A DNA stretch of 64,000 nt. Origin: Paracidovorax citrulli (GTDB lineage Bacteria > Pseudomonadota > Gammaproteobacteria > Burkholderiales > Burkholderiaceae_C). Below are positions 29,627 to 42,297 of this stretch, in pieces. The first letter of the stretch is position 1. Every line of letters begins with the position of its first letter. The position numbers and the translations under genes are program-made. Below the pieces are notes generated by a model. That model saw only the letters and a list, made by a program, of their open reading frames with translations, was not told the origin of the DNA and searched no databases. The stretch covers positions 162,249 through 226,248 of the forward strand of contig NZ_FNEY01000004.1 in the NCBI RefSeq assembly GCF_900100305.1. The letters are read 5' to 3'.

Positions 29627-31147
29627 ATGCTGCCTGGAAGCCTCGCGCGCCGGATCCGCGCAGCGGCGCGGGGCTTCGCCGCGGTCCTGCGGGGCGGTTT
29701 CGAGCTGCAGCCCGCTCCCGCGGGCCAGCCGCCCGTGCTGCGCTGCGGCGGCCGCGTCCTGAACGGCGACTTCGCGGCCATCGACCGCTTCACCGCGCAG
29801 ACCGGCGTGCGCGCCACGGTGTTCGCCCGCCAGGGCGACGACTTCGTGCGCATCGCCACGTCGGTGCGCAAGCAGGACGGCGAGCGGGCCGTGGGCACGC
29901 TGCTGGACCGCTCCCACCCCGCCTACCGCGCCCTGACGACGGGGCGCTCCTATGCCGGCTACGCCACGGTGTTCGGCCGGCAGAACCTCACCCGCTACGA
30001 CCCGGTCCGCGATGCGGCGGGACATGTGGTGGGCGTGCTTTACGTGGGGCTGGATGTCAGCGGCATTCCCGCGCTGGGCGCTGCGGCGCGGCTGGCGCTG
30101 TCGGTGGTGGTCGCGCAGTACGCGATCGGCGCCGTGGCCTGGATGCTGCTGCCGCCCCTGCAGCCGGCCTGGCTCGCGGTCTCGGTGGCCCTGCCGCCGG
30201 TGGTCGCCGCCGTGGTCCATGCCCTCGCGCGGCGCGGCATCACCCGGCCCGTGGCCGAGGGCTGCTCCGCGGCCCAGCGCGTGGCCTCGGGCGACCTCAC
30301 CACGCAGATGCACGTCGATCGCCGGGACGAGGTGGGCCAGATGCTGCAGGCGATCAACGGCATCGGCGTGGGCCTCACCGGACTGGTCACGCAGGTGCGC
30401 CAGGGTGCCGAGGCGCTGCGGGTGGCCACGCGCGAGATCGCCGAAGGCAACGGCGACCTGGCTTCGCGCACCGAACGGCAGGCGGGCGAGCTGAACGCCG
30501 CGGCCTCGGCGCTGCAGCGCCTCACGGCCACCGTGGCGCAGAACGCGGAGCATGCCCGGCAGGTGAACGGCCTGATGGGCGAAGTCTCGCAGGCCTCGGC
30601 CCAGAGCGGCGAGGCCGTCGAGCGCGTCGTGCAGACCATGGCCGGCATGCGGGAGGACGCCCACCGCATCCAGGACATCATCGGCATCATCGACGGCATC
30701 GCCTTCCAGACCAACATCCTCGCGCTCAACGCGGCCGTCGAGGCCGCGCGCGCGGGCGAGCAGGGCCGGGGGTTCGCCGTGGTCGCGGCGGAGGTGCGCG
30801 CGCTCGCGCAGCGTTCCGCCGGCTCCGCGCGGGAAATCCGCGCGCTGATCGCGGCCTCGGTGGAGCGGGCCGACGGCGGCAGCGGTCTGGTGGATGCCGC
30901 GCGTGCCTCCATGCAGGGGATTGCCGGCTCCATCGGCGACGTGACCCGGCTCATCGAGGGCATCGCCGCGGCGAGCAGCGAGCAGAGCGAGGGTATCGAG
31001 GGCATCCACGAAAGCGTGGGCCGCATCGAGCAGATGACCCAGCAGAACGCGGCCCTGGTCGAGCAGGCCGCGGCGGCGGCGCTGCGCATGCGAGAGCAGG
31101 CGGCGGGGCTGGCCGACGCGGCCGCGAAATTCAGGACGCCCGCATGA
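29627..31147 (+). CDS. methyl-accepting chemotaxis protein with Cache-type sensor, N-terminal TM apparently absent
   Basis: 506 residues. Residues about 25-145 match a Cache_3/Cache_2-type ligand-binding module ([43 protein letters not shown]). Two closely spaced helices (about 150-205) are followed by a HAMP region and a signalling domain with the hairpin tip [20 protein letters not shown] and [14 protein letters not shown]. No C-terminal NWETF tether is present. Unlike a standard Cache receptor there is no clear membrane helix before the sensor, so the module might be cytoplasmic. It lies 13 bp after the OFA transporter gene, suggesting a linked role in sensing its substrate. Confidence 0.9.
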   Translation: MLPGSLARRIRAAARGFAAVLRGGFELQPAPAGQPPVLRCGGRVLNGDFAAIDRFTAQTGVRATVFARQGDDFVRIATSVRKQDGERAVGTLLDRSHPAYRALTTGRSYAGYATVFGRQNLTRYDPVRDAAGHVVGVLYVGLDVSGIPALGAAARLALSVVVAQYAIGAVAWMLLPPLQPAWLAVSVALPPVVAAVVHALARRGITRPVAEGCSAAQRVASGDLTTQMHVDRRDEVGQMLQAINGIGVGLTGLVTQVRQGAEALRVATREIAEGNGDLASRTERQAGELNAAASALQRLTATVAQNAEHARQVNGLMGEVSQASAQSGEAVERVVQTMAGMREDAHRIQDIIGIIDGIAFQTNILALNAAVEAARAGEQGRGFAVVAAEVRALAQRSAGSAREIRALIAASVERADGGSGLVDAARASMQGIAGSIGDVTRLIEGIAAASSEQSEGIEGIHESVGRIEQMTQQNAALVEQAAAAALRMREQAAGLADAAAKFRTPA

Positions 31148-31314
31148 ACGCGCGGCAACGGCGCGTTCCCGGCGGCGGCCCCTGCGGGCGCCGCGATAAC
31201 CCGGCGCCTGCGAGGGCCGGGGTATCGGGCGTAGCCTTCCGGGCGATGTGTCCGGCGCGGTGCCGGCGGGCAAGCTCCCTCCATCCGCGATGATTCCGTT
31301 CCAAGGAGACCACG

Positions 31315-33648
<2,334 letters not shown>

Positions 33649-33655
33649 GCCCGCC

Positions 33656-34876
33656 TTGACCGTTCCGGACGACGATTTCACCGCTGCACTGCTCGCGGCG
33701 CTCGCCGAACTCGACGCGCCGCAGGGCGTGTCCCTGCCGCGCCTCGCCAAGCGCCTGGGGCAGCCCGGCAGCGCCGTGCTGCGCCGCCTGCACCTGCTCG
33801 GCGACGCCGTGCTGGGCGGCACGCCGGGGCCGGGATGGGTGCGCGTGGCCCAGGATGGCGACCGCTGGCTGGCCCATCTCACCGGGGCCGGGCGCGTGCG
33901 GGCGGCGGCCAGCAGGGGCGCCGATGCATGCACCATGCCGGCCGCTGCCGGCGGTCCGGGGGCGCTGGGCGGCGAGGATGGCGAGGGCGATGAAGCGGCT
34001 GCCGCGCCCGTGCCGGAGCCCGTGGTGGCGCGCGCCGTGCAGCGCCATGCGGGGGTGTCCGGCGACCTGCCGGCCGCTACCGGGGCGATGCCTGAGGATG
34101 CCCTGGCCTGGCTGGACGATGCCGTGGCGTCGGAAGTCCCCGTCGCCCTGGTCTTCAATGGCCTCTCGCATGCCGTCATGATGGCCACGCCCACGGACCT
34201 GCAGGCCTTCGCGCTGGGCTTCGCGCTCAGCGAGGGGCTGATCGACACGCCCGCGGACTGCCGCGGCATCGAGGTGTTTTCGCGCAGCGGCCCGCAGGCC
34301 GGAGGCGGGGGCGTGGCCTGCGAGGTGCACCTGGAGATCGCCACGCGCTGCTTCGCGCGGCTCAAGGAGCGGCGCCGGGCACTGGCGGGGCGCACGGGCT
34401 GCGGCCTGTGCGGCATCGACAGCCTGCAGGCGCTGGACCTCGTGCCCGAACGCGTCCGCGCGCGCCCCTGGGCCGCGGCGCTGCCGGCCGGCGTGGTGCT
34501 GCGCGCGGTGGCCGCCATGCCGGCCCTGCAGGTGCTGAACGCCGCCGCGGGCGCCCTGCATGCCGCGGCCTGGGCCACGCCGGAGGGCGAACTCACCGAC
34601 CTGCTGGAGGACGTGGGGCGCCACAACGCGCTCGACAAGCTGATCGGCCGCCTCGCCCTGCAGGGGCGCTCCGGCGAGGACGGCTTCGTCGTGATGTCCA
34701 GCCGCGCCAGCTACGAGCTGGTGCGCAAATGCGCCCGGCTCGACATCCCCCTGCTCGCCACCGTCTCCGCACCCACCTCCCTGGCCGTGGACCTGGCGGC
34801 GCAGGCCGGCATCGCGCTCTGGGGCCTGTGCCGCCCGCCGCGTGCCGTGCGCTACACGGCCGGCGCCGGTTCCTGA
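33656..34876 (+). CDS. fdhD: winged-helix domain fused to FdhD sulfur carrier
   Basis: 406 residues, much longer than the usual 260-290 for FdhD. Residues about 149-406 are FdhD, which passes sulfur from IscS to the molybdenum cofactor of formate dehydrogenase: the catalytic CGLC motif (Cys249, Cys252) and the VLNAAAGALHAAAW and EDVGRHNALDKLIG segments are clear. Residues 1-80 look like a small winged helix (VSLPRLAKRLGQPGSAVLRR), joined by a Gly/Ala-rich linker. The frame is continuous and opens with a TTG 7 bp after the oxidoreductase stop. A later start would give an ordinary FdhD, so the fusion depends on that TTG being used. Confidence 0.88.
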   Translation: MTVPDDDFTAALLAALAELDAPQGVSLPRLAKRLGQPGSAVLRRLHLLGDAVLGGTPGPGWVRVAQDGDRWLAHLTGAGRVRAAASRGADACTMPAAAGGPGALGGEDGEGDEAAAAPVPEPVVARAVQRHAGVSGDLPAATGAMPEDALAWLDDAVASEVPVALVFNGLSHAVMMATPTDLQAFALGFALSEGLIDTPADCRGIEVFSRSGPQAGGGGVACEVHLEIATRCFARLKERRRALAGRTGCGLCGIDSLQALDLVPERVRARPWAAALPAGVVLRAVAAMPALQVLNAAAGALHAAAWATPEGELTDLLEDVGRHNALDKLIGRLALQGRSGEDGFVVMSSRASYELVRKCARLDIPLLATVSAPTSLAVDLAAQAGIALWGLCRPPRAVRYTAGAGS

Positions 34877-35005
34877 GCGGAGCCGGCATCGCCCGGCCGG
34901 GCTGCCGGTGCCGCATCCGGGAACGCGGATTGCCCGAACCGGAGGACGGGCTGTGGCGCCGCGCTGGCGCCCCGATCCGCCTTTCCTTCAGGAGGCACAT
35001 TCCTT

Positions 35006-35398
35006 ATGACCACCCCATCGTCCAGTTCCCCCATGCCGTCCCCGTCGAACCCGCAGCCTCCGGGTGGCCAGCCCGGTCGCGATCCCCTGTCCTTCGCCGA
35101 TTCCGTCGCGGGCGAGGAGGACCCGGGAGCGGCGTTCGACAATGAGACGCCGCAAGCCGGCGCCCCGGCCGGCCCGGTGCCGCAGCCGGGGGCGTCCGAC
35201 CAGCCCGCGGGGCAGGGCGGACGCGATCCGAGCCCGGCCACGCCCCCGCTGGCGCCGGGGGACGAAGCCGCACCCGGCACGCCCGGCACGGGCGAGAACC
35301 TCTGCCCCGCCTGCGGTGGCTCGGGCCGGCGCGAAGGCGCGCCCTGCACCGAATGCGCCGGCACCGGACGGGTGACCGTCGGCATCGGCGGCGCCTGA
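35006..35398 (+). CDS. proline-rich protein with DnaJ-type CxxCxGxG zinc module
   Basis: 130 residues. Residues 1-95 are low-complexity, rich in Pro, Gly, Ser and Ala and probably disordered. The C-terminal 35 residues hold two CxxC units (Cys100/103 and Cys114/117) with the CxxCxGxG spacing of the DnaJ cysteine-rich domain, enough for one zinc site. A perfect RBS (AGGAGG about 10 nt before ATG 35006) supports translation. Genes of this type follow fdhD in related bacteria as far as I recall, but no function is established. Confidence 0.8.
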   Translation: MTTPSSSSPMPSPSNPQPPGGQPGRDPLSFADSVAGEEDPGAAFDNETPQAGAPAGPVPQPGASDQPAGQGGRDPSPATPPLAPGDEAAPGTPGTGENLCPACGGSGRREGAPCTECAGTGRVTVGIGGA

Positions 35399-35514
35399 CC
35401 GGCGCACCGGCTGCCGGGAGCCCTGGTGCCCGGACGGGCGTGCGGCGCACCCCTGCGCAGCCGGGTGCCCCGGCGCGGCGGAGGGCTGCCGCGTTTGCGC
35501 TAAGGTAGCCGCCC

Positions 35515-38046
35515 ATGACCTCCATGCCGCCCTTCATCCAGCTGGGCTGGCGCATGCTCCGGCGCGACCTGCGCGCGGGCGGCCTGCGCCTGCTCACCGT
35601 CGCCGTGGCCCTGGCCGTCGCGGCCCTCACCTCCGTGGGGTTCTTCTCCGACCGCCTGCAGGGCGGGCTGGAGCGGGACGCACTGCAACTGCTGGGCGGC
35701 GACGTGGTCATCGCCAGCGACCAGCCCACGCCCGAGGCCTTCATCGACAAGGCGCGGGCCCTGGGACTGCGCGGCGTGACCACCATCGGCTTTCCCACCA
35801 TGGGGCGCGCGGACGATGCGCAGGGCGGCGCCAGCCGGCTCGTGGCCCTCAAGAGCGTGGAGCCCGGCTATCCGCTGCGCGGCAGCCTGCAGACCACCGA
35901 TGCGCCGGGCGCGCCCGCGGCGGCCACGCGCGACATCCCGGCGCGCGGCGAAGTCTGGGTCGATCCCGCGCTGCTGGAGTCCCTGGGCCTGAAGCTGGGC
36001 GATCCGCTGCTGCTGGGCGACCCGCGCCTGCGCATCGCCCGCACCATCGCCATCGAGCCCGACCGCGGGGCCGGTTTCATGAGCTTCGCGCCGCGCGCCA
36101 TGGTGAATGCCGCCGACCTGCCCGCCAGCGGCCTCGTGCAGCCGGCCAGCCGGCTCACTTACCGTTTCGCCGTGGCCGGCGATGCGCCGGCCGCCGTGCA
36201 GCAATACACCGCCTGGGCCGCCCAGGCCGTGCAGGCGCCGGGCGTCCACGGCGTGCGCGTGGAGTCGCTCGACAGCGGCCGCCCGGAAATGCGCCAGACG
36301 CTGGACCGCGCCCGCAAGTTCCTCAGCCTCGTGGCCCTGCTGGCCGCGCTGCTCTCCGCCGTGGCCGTCGCCCTGGCCGCGCGCGGCTTCGCCAGCGACC
36401 ACCTCGACGCCGCCGCCCTGCTGCGCGTGCTGGGGCAGAGCCAGCGCGGCATCGCGGGCGGGTACGTGGTGGAGTTCGCGCTGGTGGGCCTTTTCGCGAG
36501 CGCCGTGGGCGTGGCCCTGGGCTACGCGGTGCACCATGTCTTCGTGCTGCTGCTCGCCGGCCTCGTCGAAGCCACCTTGCCCGCGCCCAGCCTCTGGCCC
36601 GTGGCCTTCGGCTTCGGCATGGGCCTCACCCTGATGATGGCTTTCGGCCTGCCGCCCGTGCTGCAACTGGCGCGCGTGCCGCCGCTGCGCGTCATCCGGC
36701 GCGACCTGGGCGCCCTCAAGCCCGCGTCGCTCGCCGTGCTCGGCGTGGGCGTGGCCGGCTTCGCCGCGCTGCTGCTGGCCGTGAGCAGCGACCGCAAGCT
36801 GGGCCTCATCGCCGTGGGCGGCTTCGCGGGCGCGGTGGTGCTGTTCGCGCTGCTGGGCTGGGTGGCCGTCAAGGTGCTGCGCGCCAGTGTCAACGAGGCC
36901 ACGGCGCCGCGCTGGCTGGTGCTGGCCACGCGCCAGATCGCCGCCCGGCCCGTCTATGCCGTGGTGCAGGTCAGCAGCCTGGCCGTGGGCCTGCTGGCCC
37001 TGGTGCTGCTCGTGCTGCTGCGCACCGACCTCATCGACAGCTGGCAGCGCGCCACCCCGGCCGACGCGCCCGACCGCTTCGTCATCAACGTCATGCCCGA
37101 CCAGGCCGACGCCTTCCAGGCCGCGCTGCGCGACGCGGGCGTGCGCCGTTACGACTGGTTCCCCATGATCCGCGGCCGCCTCGTCGCCATCAACGGCCGC
37201 GAGGTGGGCCCGCAGGACTACACCGACGACCGCGCCCGGCGCCTCGTGGACCGCGAATTCAACCTCTCCAACGCCGCGCAGGCGCCGGGGCACAACACCG
37301 TGGTGGCCGGCCACTGGACGGAGGGCGCCGCCGGCGAGATCAGCGTGGAGGACGGCATCGCCGAAACCCTGGGCCTGAAGCTGGGCGACACCCTGCGCTT
37401 CGACATCGCCGGCGTGGCCAGCGAGGCACGCATCACCAGCCTGCGCAAGGTGGACTGGAGTTCCCTGCGCGCCAACTTCTTCGTGATGTACACGACGGAC
37501 CGCATGCCGCCCGAGCTGCCCGTCACCTATCTCGCGGCCTACCGCGCGCCCGCCACGCCCGGCTTCGACAACCACCTGGTGCAGGCCTTCCCCAACATCA
37601 CCAACGTGGACATGGGCGCCACCCTGGCCCAGGTGCAGCGCGTGCTGGGGCAGGTCGTGCGGGCCGTCGAATTCCTGTTCGGCTTCACGCTCGCGGCCGG
37701 CCTCGTCGTGCTCTTCGCGGCCGTCACCGCCACCCGCGAAGAGCGCGCCCGCGAATTCGCCATCATGCGCGCCGTCGGCGCCCGCGCCAGCCTGCTGCGC
37801 CAGGTGCAGCGCGCCGAACTCGCCGGCATCGGCCTGCTCGCGGGCTTCCTGGCCAGCAGCGTTGCCGTCGCCGTGGGCTGGGCCCTGGCGCGCTACGTGT
37901 TCGACTTCCAGTGGACCGCCGCTCCCTGGGTGCCCCTGGCCGGGGCCCTCGCGGGTGCGCTGCTGGCCCTGGCTGCCGGTTGGTGGGGGCTGCGGGAAGT
38001 GCTGCGGCGGCCGGTGGTGGAGACGCTGCGGCGGGCGGCGGAGTGA
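35515..38046 (+). CDS. ABC transporter permease, YbbP/FtsX-like
   Basis: 843-residue permease with two MacB/FtsX-type halves: a first helix (about 25-45), a large extracytoplasmic domain, helices near 265-400, then a second extracytoplasmic region and a C-terminal three-helix set. It matches YbbP-type permeases that pair with the ATPase YbbA. No ATPase gene adjoins it here. ATG 35515 with a TAAGG-like RBS upstream. It ends 9 bp before the convergent LysR gene. Confidence 0.88.
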   Translation: MTSMPPFIQLGWRMLRRDLRAGGLRLLTVAVALAVAALTSVGFFSDRLQGGLERDALQLLGGDVVIASDQPTPEAFIDKARALGLRGVTTIGFPTMGRADDAQGGASRLVALKSVEPGYPLRGSLQTTDAPGAPAAATRDIPARGEVWVDPALLESLGLKLGDPLLLGDPRLRIARTIAIEPDRGAGFMSFAPRAMVNAADLPASGLVQPASRLTYRFAVAGDAPAAVQQYTAWAAQAVQAPGVHGVRVESLDSGRPEMRQTLDRARKFLSLVALLAALLSAVAVALAARGFASDHLDAAALLRVLGQSQRGIAGGYVVEFALVGLFASAVGVALGYAVHHVFVLLLAGLVEATLPAPSLWPVAFGFGMGLTLMMAFGLPPVLQLARVPPLRVIRRDLGALKPASLAVLGVGVAGFAALLLAVSSDRKLGLIAVGGFAGAVVLFALLGWVAVKVLRASVNEATAPRWLVLATRQIAARPVYAVVQVSSLAVGLLALVLLVLLRTDLIDSWQRATPADAPDRFVINVMPDQADAFQAALRDAGVRRYDWFPMIRGRLVAINGREVGPQDYTDDRARRLVDREFNLSNAAQAPGHNTVVAGHWTEGAAGEISVEDGIAETLGLKLGDTLRFDIAGVASEARITSLRKVDWSSLRANFFVMYTTDRMPPELPVTYLAAYRAPATPGFDNHLVQAFPNITNVDMGATLAQVQRVLGQVVRAVEFLFGFTLAAGLVVLFAAVTATREERAREFAIMRAVGARASLLRQVQRAELAGIGLLAGFLASSVAVAVGWALARYVFDFQWTAAPWVPLAGALAGALLALAAGWWGLREVLRRPVVETLRRAAE

Positions 38047-38055
38047 GGGGCCGCT

Positions 38056-39000
38056 CTAGGATGCCTGCAGGAATCCACCATGCATCGACTCGCGCAGGTA
38101 GGCTACGAACACGCGTACCGCCCTCGGGACATGGGTGCTGAAGGTCCTCACGGCGGAAATGCGTGTGCCGAATGCGCCCACCGGCCGCCATCCGGGTAGA
38201 ACCCGCACGAGTTCTCCATTGCCGATCTCGCCGGAGACGCTGAAGTCCGGCAGCATCGCAATACCGGCGCCGGCGATCGCCAGCGTGCGCAACGCTTCAC
38301 TGTTGTTCGCCGCGAAGGTGCCTGCAATGGGAATGCTCAAGCGTGGCGCGTCGGCCCGGTGTCCGGTGCGTTCGAAACTCCAGCTGGGCACCGACGCACC
38401 GCGCAGATAGTGCAGGCAGTTGTGCCGCGCCAGATCGTGTGGCGTCCCGGGAACGCCGCAGGCCTCCAGATAGGCTCTGCTGGCCACCAGGACGGTCTCG
38501 GTCGGGCACAGCGGCCATGCGACATGGGTGTCCGGAACGGACTCCACGTGGCGGATCGCCAGATCGAAGCCGTCCAGGCTGAGGGAGCGGATACCGTCGG
38601 AGAGCTCGAGTTCGACGCGGACCTGCGGGTACTGCCGCAGGAAACCGGGGATTCGGGGCACGATATGTTGCCTGCCGAACGCCACCGGCACCGTCACCCT
38701 CAGCACGCCATTGGGCTCCTGCGCGAGATCCCTGATGTTCGCGAAGCTGCGCTCGATCGACGCGAACGACTCGCGTGTGGAATCGACCAGGTGCCTGCCC
38801 GCATCCGTGAGGCGGACGGTGCGGGTGGTACGCCTCACCAGCGCGACGCCGGCAGCCTGCTCCAGCTCCGATACCCGGTGGCTGACCGCCGACTTGCTCA
38901 CGCCCAGCCGATGCGCCGCGCCCGTGAAGCTGCCTTCCGCGTCCAGGATCCCGAGCCAGTGCACGTGGGACCAGAGCGCATCGACCTTCTTGGTTTTCAT
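38056..39000 (-). CDS. LysR-family transcriptional regulator
   Basis: 314 residues: N-terminal winged helix-turn-helix ([27 protein letters not shown]) and a periplasmic-binding-like effector domain ([20 protein letters not shown]). The start is the ATG at 39000 in MKTKKVDAL; an ATG five codons upstream is possible. It is divergent from mmsA, and the usual LysR logic makes mmsA its likely target. Effector unknown. Confidence 0.92.
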   Translation of the reverse strand: MKTKKVDALWSHVHWLGILDAEGSFTGAAHRLGVSKSAVSHRVSELEQAAGVALVRRTTRTVRLTDAGRHLVDSTRESFASIERSFANIRDLAQEPNGVLRVTVPVAFGRQHIVPRIPGFLRQYPQVRVELELSDGIRSLSLDGFDLAIRHVESVPDTHVAWPLCPTETVLVASRAYLEACGVPGTPHDLARHNCLHYLRGASVPSWSFERTGHRADAPRLSIPIAGTFAANNSEALRTLAIAGAGIAMLPDFSVSGEIGNGELVRVLPGWRPVGAFGTRISAVRTFSTHVPRAVRVFVAYLRESMHGGFLQAS

Positions 39001-39047
39001 TCGTCCGATTGTCAAAAAGCAAGAACAGTCCGTGCAGCGCTTCTGGC

Positions 39048-39076
39048 TTGTCCCGCGGGGAGGGCGTTCCTAGACT
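39048..39076 (+). promoter_or_regulatory. mmsA promoter with possible LysR site upstream
   Basis: TTGTCC (39048-39053) and TAGACT (39071-39076) are separated by exactly 17 bp and each matches its sigma-70 hexamer at four of six positions. The start would be near 39083, about 25 bp before mmsA. A T-N11-A motif (T39012 to A39024, inside TGT-N12-ACA) lies near -65, the usual LysR recognition position. Confidence 0.45.
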
Positions 39077-39107
39077 TTGGCATGTCATTCAACGCAAAGG
39101 TTTTTCC

Positions 39108-40628
39108 ATGAACACCATCGCAGCATTCACCGATACCGCGCAGGTCGGCCACTACATCGACGGGCAGGAGCGCCCGGGAACCAGCGGCAGGAGCCAGCCC
39201 GTGTACAACCCCGCCACCGGGCAGCAGGCCCGGCACGTGGCGCTGGCCGGCGTGCAGGAGGTGCATGCGGCCATCGCGGCGGCAACCAGGGCCTTCCCGG
39301 CCTGGGCCGATACCCCGCCCATCCGCCGCGCGCGCGTGCTCAACCGGTTCCTCGAACTCATGAACCGCCATCGTGACGAACTGGCCGCCATGATCACGGC
39401 GGAGCACGGCAAGGTGTTCACGGACGCCCAGGGCGAAGTGGCGCGCGGCATCGACATCCTGGAGTTCGCCTGCGGCGCGCCGCAGTTGCTCAAGGGCGAC
39501 TATTCGGACCAGGTCTCCACCGGGATCGACAACTGGACCATGCGCCAGCCCCTGGGCGTCGTGGCCGGCATCACGCCCTTCAACTTCCCCGTCATGGTGC
39601 CCATGTGGATGTTCCCCGTGGCCCTGGCATGCGGCAACACGTTCATCCTCAAGCCCAGCGAACGCGATCCCAGCCCTTCGCTCTTCATGGCGAAGCTGCT
39701 GAAGGAGGCGGGCCTGCCCGACGGCGTGTTCAACGTGGTGCAGGGCGACAAGCTGGCGGTGGATACGCTGCTGGAGCATGAAGACGTCCGTGCCGTCTCC
39801 TTCGTGGGCTCCACCCCGATCGCCCATGCCATCTACCAGGCCGGCGCGCGCTACGGCAAGCGGGTGCAGGCGCTGGGCGGGGCGAAGAACCACATGGTCG
39901 TGATGCCGGACGCCCACCTCGAAAAGACCGTCGATGCACTCATCGGCGCGGCATACGGTTCCGCCGGCGAGCGCTGCATGGCCATCAGCGTGGCGGTCCT
40001 CGTCGGCGAAGTGGCGGACCGCATCGTCCCTCTGCTGGCCGAGCGCACCCGCACCCTGGTGGTGAAGAACGGCATGGAACTCGATGCCGAGATGGGGCCC
40101 ATCGTGACCCGGGAAGCGCTGAACCGCATCGATGGCTATGTCGCCGCGGGCGTGGACGAAGGCGCGCAGCTGGTGGTCGATGGCCGCGGGCTGAAGGTTC
40201 CGGGCCACGAGGGCGGTTTCTTCACCGGCGGCAGCTTGTTCGACCATGTCACGCCCGCCATGCGCATCTACCGCGAGGAGATCTTCGGGCCGGTACTGGC
40301 GTGCGTGCGTGTTCCCGACCTGGGCAGTGCCATCGCCCTGGTGAACGCCCACGAGTTCGGCAACGGAGTGTCCTGCTTCACCAGCGATGGCAACGTGGCG
40401 CGCGAGTTTTCCCGCCGCATCCAGGTGGGGATGGTCGGCATCAACGTGCCCATCCCCGTCCCGATGGCATGGCACGGCTTCGGCGGCTGGAAGAAGAGCC
40501 TGTTCGGCGACATGCATGCATATGGAGAGGAAGGGGTGCGTTTCTATACGCGGCAAAAGAGCATCATGCAGCGCTGGCCCGAAAGCATCGACAAGGGCGC
40601 CGAGTTCGTCATGCCGACCGCGAGGTAG
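39108..40628 (+). CDS. mmsA: CoA-acylating methylmalonate-semialdehyde dehydrogenase
   Basis: Converts methylmalonate or malonate semialdehyde to propionyl- or acetyl-CoA in valine, inositol or beta-alanine breakdown. 506 residues. The catalytic Cys290 is in [11 protein letters not shown], and the place where most aldehyde dehydrogenases have their general-base Glu reads GGAKNHMVV (Asn), the mark of the CoA-dependent branch. NAD-binding [10 protein letters not shown] and [15 protein letters not shown] are intact. Start ATG at 39108 removes a spurious N-terminal extension. No other valine genes lie beside it; the LysR gene is its likely regulator. Confidence 0.96.
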   Translation: MNTIAAFTDTAQVGHYIDGQERPGTSGRSQPVYNPATGQQARHVALAGVQEVHAAIAAATRAFPAWADTPPIRRARVLNRFLELMNRHRDELAAMITAEHGKVFTDAQGEVARGIDILEFACGAPQLLKGDYSDQVSTGIDNWTMRQPLGVVAGITPFNFPVMVPMWMFPVALACGNTFILKPSERDPSPSLFMAKLLKEAGLPDGVFNVVQGDKLAVDTLLEHEDVRAVSFVGSTPIAHAIYQAGARYGKRVQALGGAKNHMVVMPDAHLEKTVDALIGAAYGSAGERCMAISVAVLVGEVADRIVPLLAERTRTLVVKNGMELDAEMGPIVTREALNRIDGYVAAGVDEGAQLVVDGRGLKVPGHEGGFFTGGSLFDHVTPAMRIYREEIFGPVLACVRVPDLGSAIALVNAHEFGNGVSCFTSDGNVAREFSRRIQVGMVGINVPIPVPMAWHGFGGWKKSLFGDMHAYGEEGVRFYTRQKSIMQRWPESIDKGAEFVMPTAR

Positions 40629-40704
40629 TCTCTTCGTCCGGGCCACCGTGCACAGCGGCAGCCCGGACGGTCGCCGCGCACGGCCGGCGGCACGACCGTT
40701 CCTC

Positions 40705-42108
40705 CTATGCCGCCGTGCCGGCGCCATCGCGCAGCAGCCCGTCGGCGCGTCCGACCGCACGTTCGTAGGCATGGCTCGCCGCGAGAACGGCGGCGTCGTC
40801 GTGCTGCCTTCCGACCAGCTGCACGCCGATGGGAAGGCCGTTCGCGGCATGCCCGGCATACACGCTCGCGGCCGGCAGGCCCAACTGGTTGCACCATGGG
40901 GTGTAGAGGGGATAAGGAGGATCCGAGGCCGGGCATGCCGCCAGCAGGGGCGCCGTGGCGGGATGCACGGGACACAGGACCAGGTCGTACTCCGTGAAAA
41001 AGCCGTTGACACTGCATCCGGCCTCGCCCCGCTGGGTCAAGGCGTCCAGCACCTCCCCGGGCTGCAGCGCGCGGCCAGCCTCGACGAGCATGCGCAGCGA
41101 GACGTCCAGCTGCGCGGACGCTTCGCTCCCGAGCGAATCCGCCAGCTTGGCGCAGAAAGCGGACCACAGCACGCGATGGATGCGCTGGCACTGCGCGACG
41201 GCCGGAGGGTCCCGCATCTCGATGTGGGCACCGAGCGATTCCAGGATGCGCGCACTGTGCTTGAGTGCGTCGAGTGTTTCCGGGCAGGGCGGGGTATCGA
41301 GTCCCAGCGACGGGCTGAACGCGATCTTCCATCCCGCCAGGGATTCGCGCAGTCCCGCTTGGTAGTCCGTCGTCCGGTAGGGCAGCGCATACCAGTCGCG
41401 AGGATCGGGCCGGGTGATGGTGTTCATGACGATGGCGGCATCTTCCACGGTGCGCGTCATCGGACCGACATGGCTGAGCAGGGCGAAGGCGCCGCGCGGG
41501 TAATGGGGCACACGCCCGAAGCTGGGCTTGAACCCATAGATGCCGGTGAACGCCGCCGGGATGCGGATGGAGCCTCCACCGTCCGTTCCCACGGCGATCG
41601 GCCCGAGCCCTGCGGCAACGGCGGCTGCCGCTCCGCCACTGGATCCCCCAGGGGAGTACTCCGGATTCCACGGGTTGCGGGTAATGCCGGTGAGGGGGCT
41701 GTCGGTGAGGATCTTGTGCGCGAAGTCCGGCATGGTGGTCTTGCCGATGAACACGGCGCCCGCCTCCCGGAGCCGCTCCACGCAGGGGCTGTCGGGCAGC
41801 TGCGCCGCGGCTTCGCCCACGGCCAGGGATCCGAAGCGGGTCGGCATGCCGGCGGTGCCCAGGTTGTCCTTGATCGATACCGGCACGCCATCGAGCGGAC
41901 CGAGCGCCTGTCCCCGGTGCCACCGCGCCTCGGAGGCGCGGGCCTGCCGCATCGCTGCCTCCGTATCCACGCAGCAGAAGGCGTTCAGGCTGCGGGACGT
42001 CTGCTCCACCCGGGCGAGGAGGGCATCGAGAACCTCGACCGGGGATAGCGCCCGGCGGCTGTAGCCGGCCGCGAGTTCGGCCGCGCTCAAGTGATGGATT
42101 GCTGACAT
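40705..42108 (-). CDS. amidase 1 (amidase-signature family)
   Basis: 467-residue cytosolic amidase-signature hydrolase. The Ser-cisSer-Lys triad is Lys80 (PVSIKD), Ser156 (GGSSGG) and Ser180 (TDGGGSIR), all intact with the canonical 24-residue serine spacing. RBS AAAGGAG sits 10 nt before the ATG at 42108. It is divergent from the ABC operon that contains a paralogous amidase 2, and the palindrome at 42131-42142 lies 23 bp upstream of its start. Substrate is not readable; amide uptake by the neighbouring transporter is a reasonable guess. Confidence 0.93.
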   Translation of the reverse strand: MSAIHHLSAAELAAGYSRRALSPVEVLDALLARVEQTSRSLNAFCCVDTEAAMRQARASEARWHRGQALGPLDGVPVSIKDNLGTAGMPTRFGSLAVGEAAAQLPDSPCVERLREAGAVFIGKTTMPDFAHKILTDSPLTGITRNPWNPEYSPGGSSGGAAAAVAAGLGPIAVGTDGGGSIRIPAAFTGIYGFKPSFGRVPHYPRGAFALLSHVGPMTRTVEDAAIVMNTITRPDPRDWYALPYRTTDYQAGLRESLAGWKIAFSPSLGLDTPPCPETLDALKHSARILESLGAHIEMRDPPAVAQCQRIHRVLWSAFCAKLADSLGSEASAQLDVSLRMLVEAGRALQPGEVLDALTQRGEAGCSVNGFFTEYDLVLCPVHPATAPLLAACPASDPPYPLYTPWCNQLGLPAASVYAGHAANGLPIGVQLVGRQHDDAAVLAASHAYERAVGRADGLLRDGAGTAA

Positions 42109-42130
42109 GGTCGTATCTCCTTTTTCTTAA

Positions 42131-42145
42131 TTATGATCATAAATT
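42131..42145. promoter_or_regulatory. GntR/FadR-type operator, copy 1 (amidase side)
   Basis: TTATGATCATAA (42131-42142) is a perfect 12-bp palindrome. Extended to TATGATCATAAATT it is identical over 14 bp to a second copy at 42298-42311. It overlaps minus-strand -10-like sequences (TATGAT, CATAAT) ahead of amidase 1, as expected of a repressor site. The FadR-type regulator encoded at 49199-50047 is the obvious candidate. Confidence 0.6.
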
Positions 42146-42161
42146 GGCGAAAGATTGAAGA

Positions 42162-42178
42162 GTTACGTCGCATGTAAC
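42162..42178. repeat. GTTAC-N7-GTAAC inverted repeat in the divergent region
   Basis: A 5-bp inverted repeat with a 7-bp spacer lies between the two palindromic operators in the 362-bp gene-free region. It may be another protein site; its short arms make chance plausible. The rest of the gap (42180-42290) shows nothing I can assign. Confidence 0.25.
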
Positions 42179-42297
42179 GGTGAAATTCTTTCCATGCAAG
42201 TACGAGGGAACCCTCTTTCCGTAGCACGAAAACTTCAATCCATGCGCTTGTTGGGGAGGGTAACCACCTAGCCGGCCACCATGATTCGTTGCATTAC

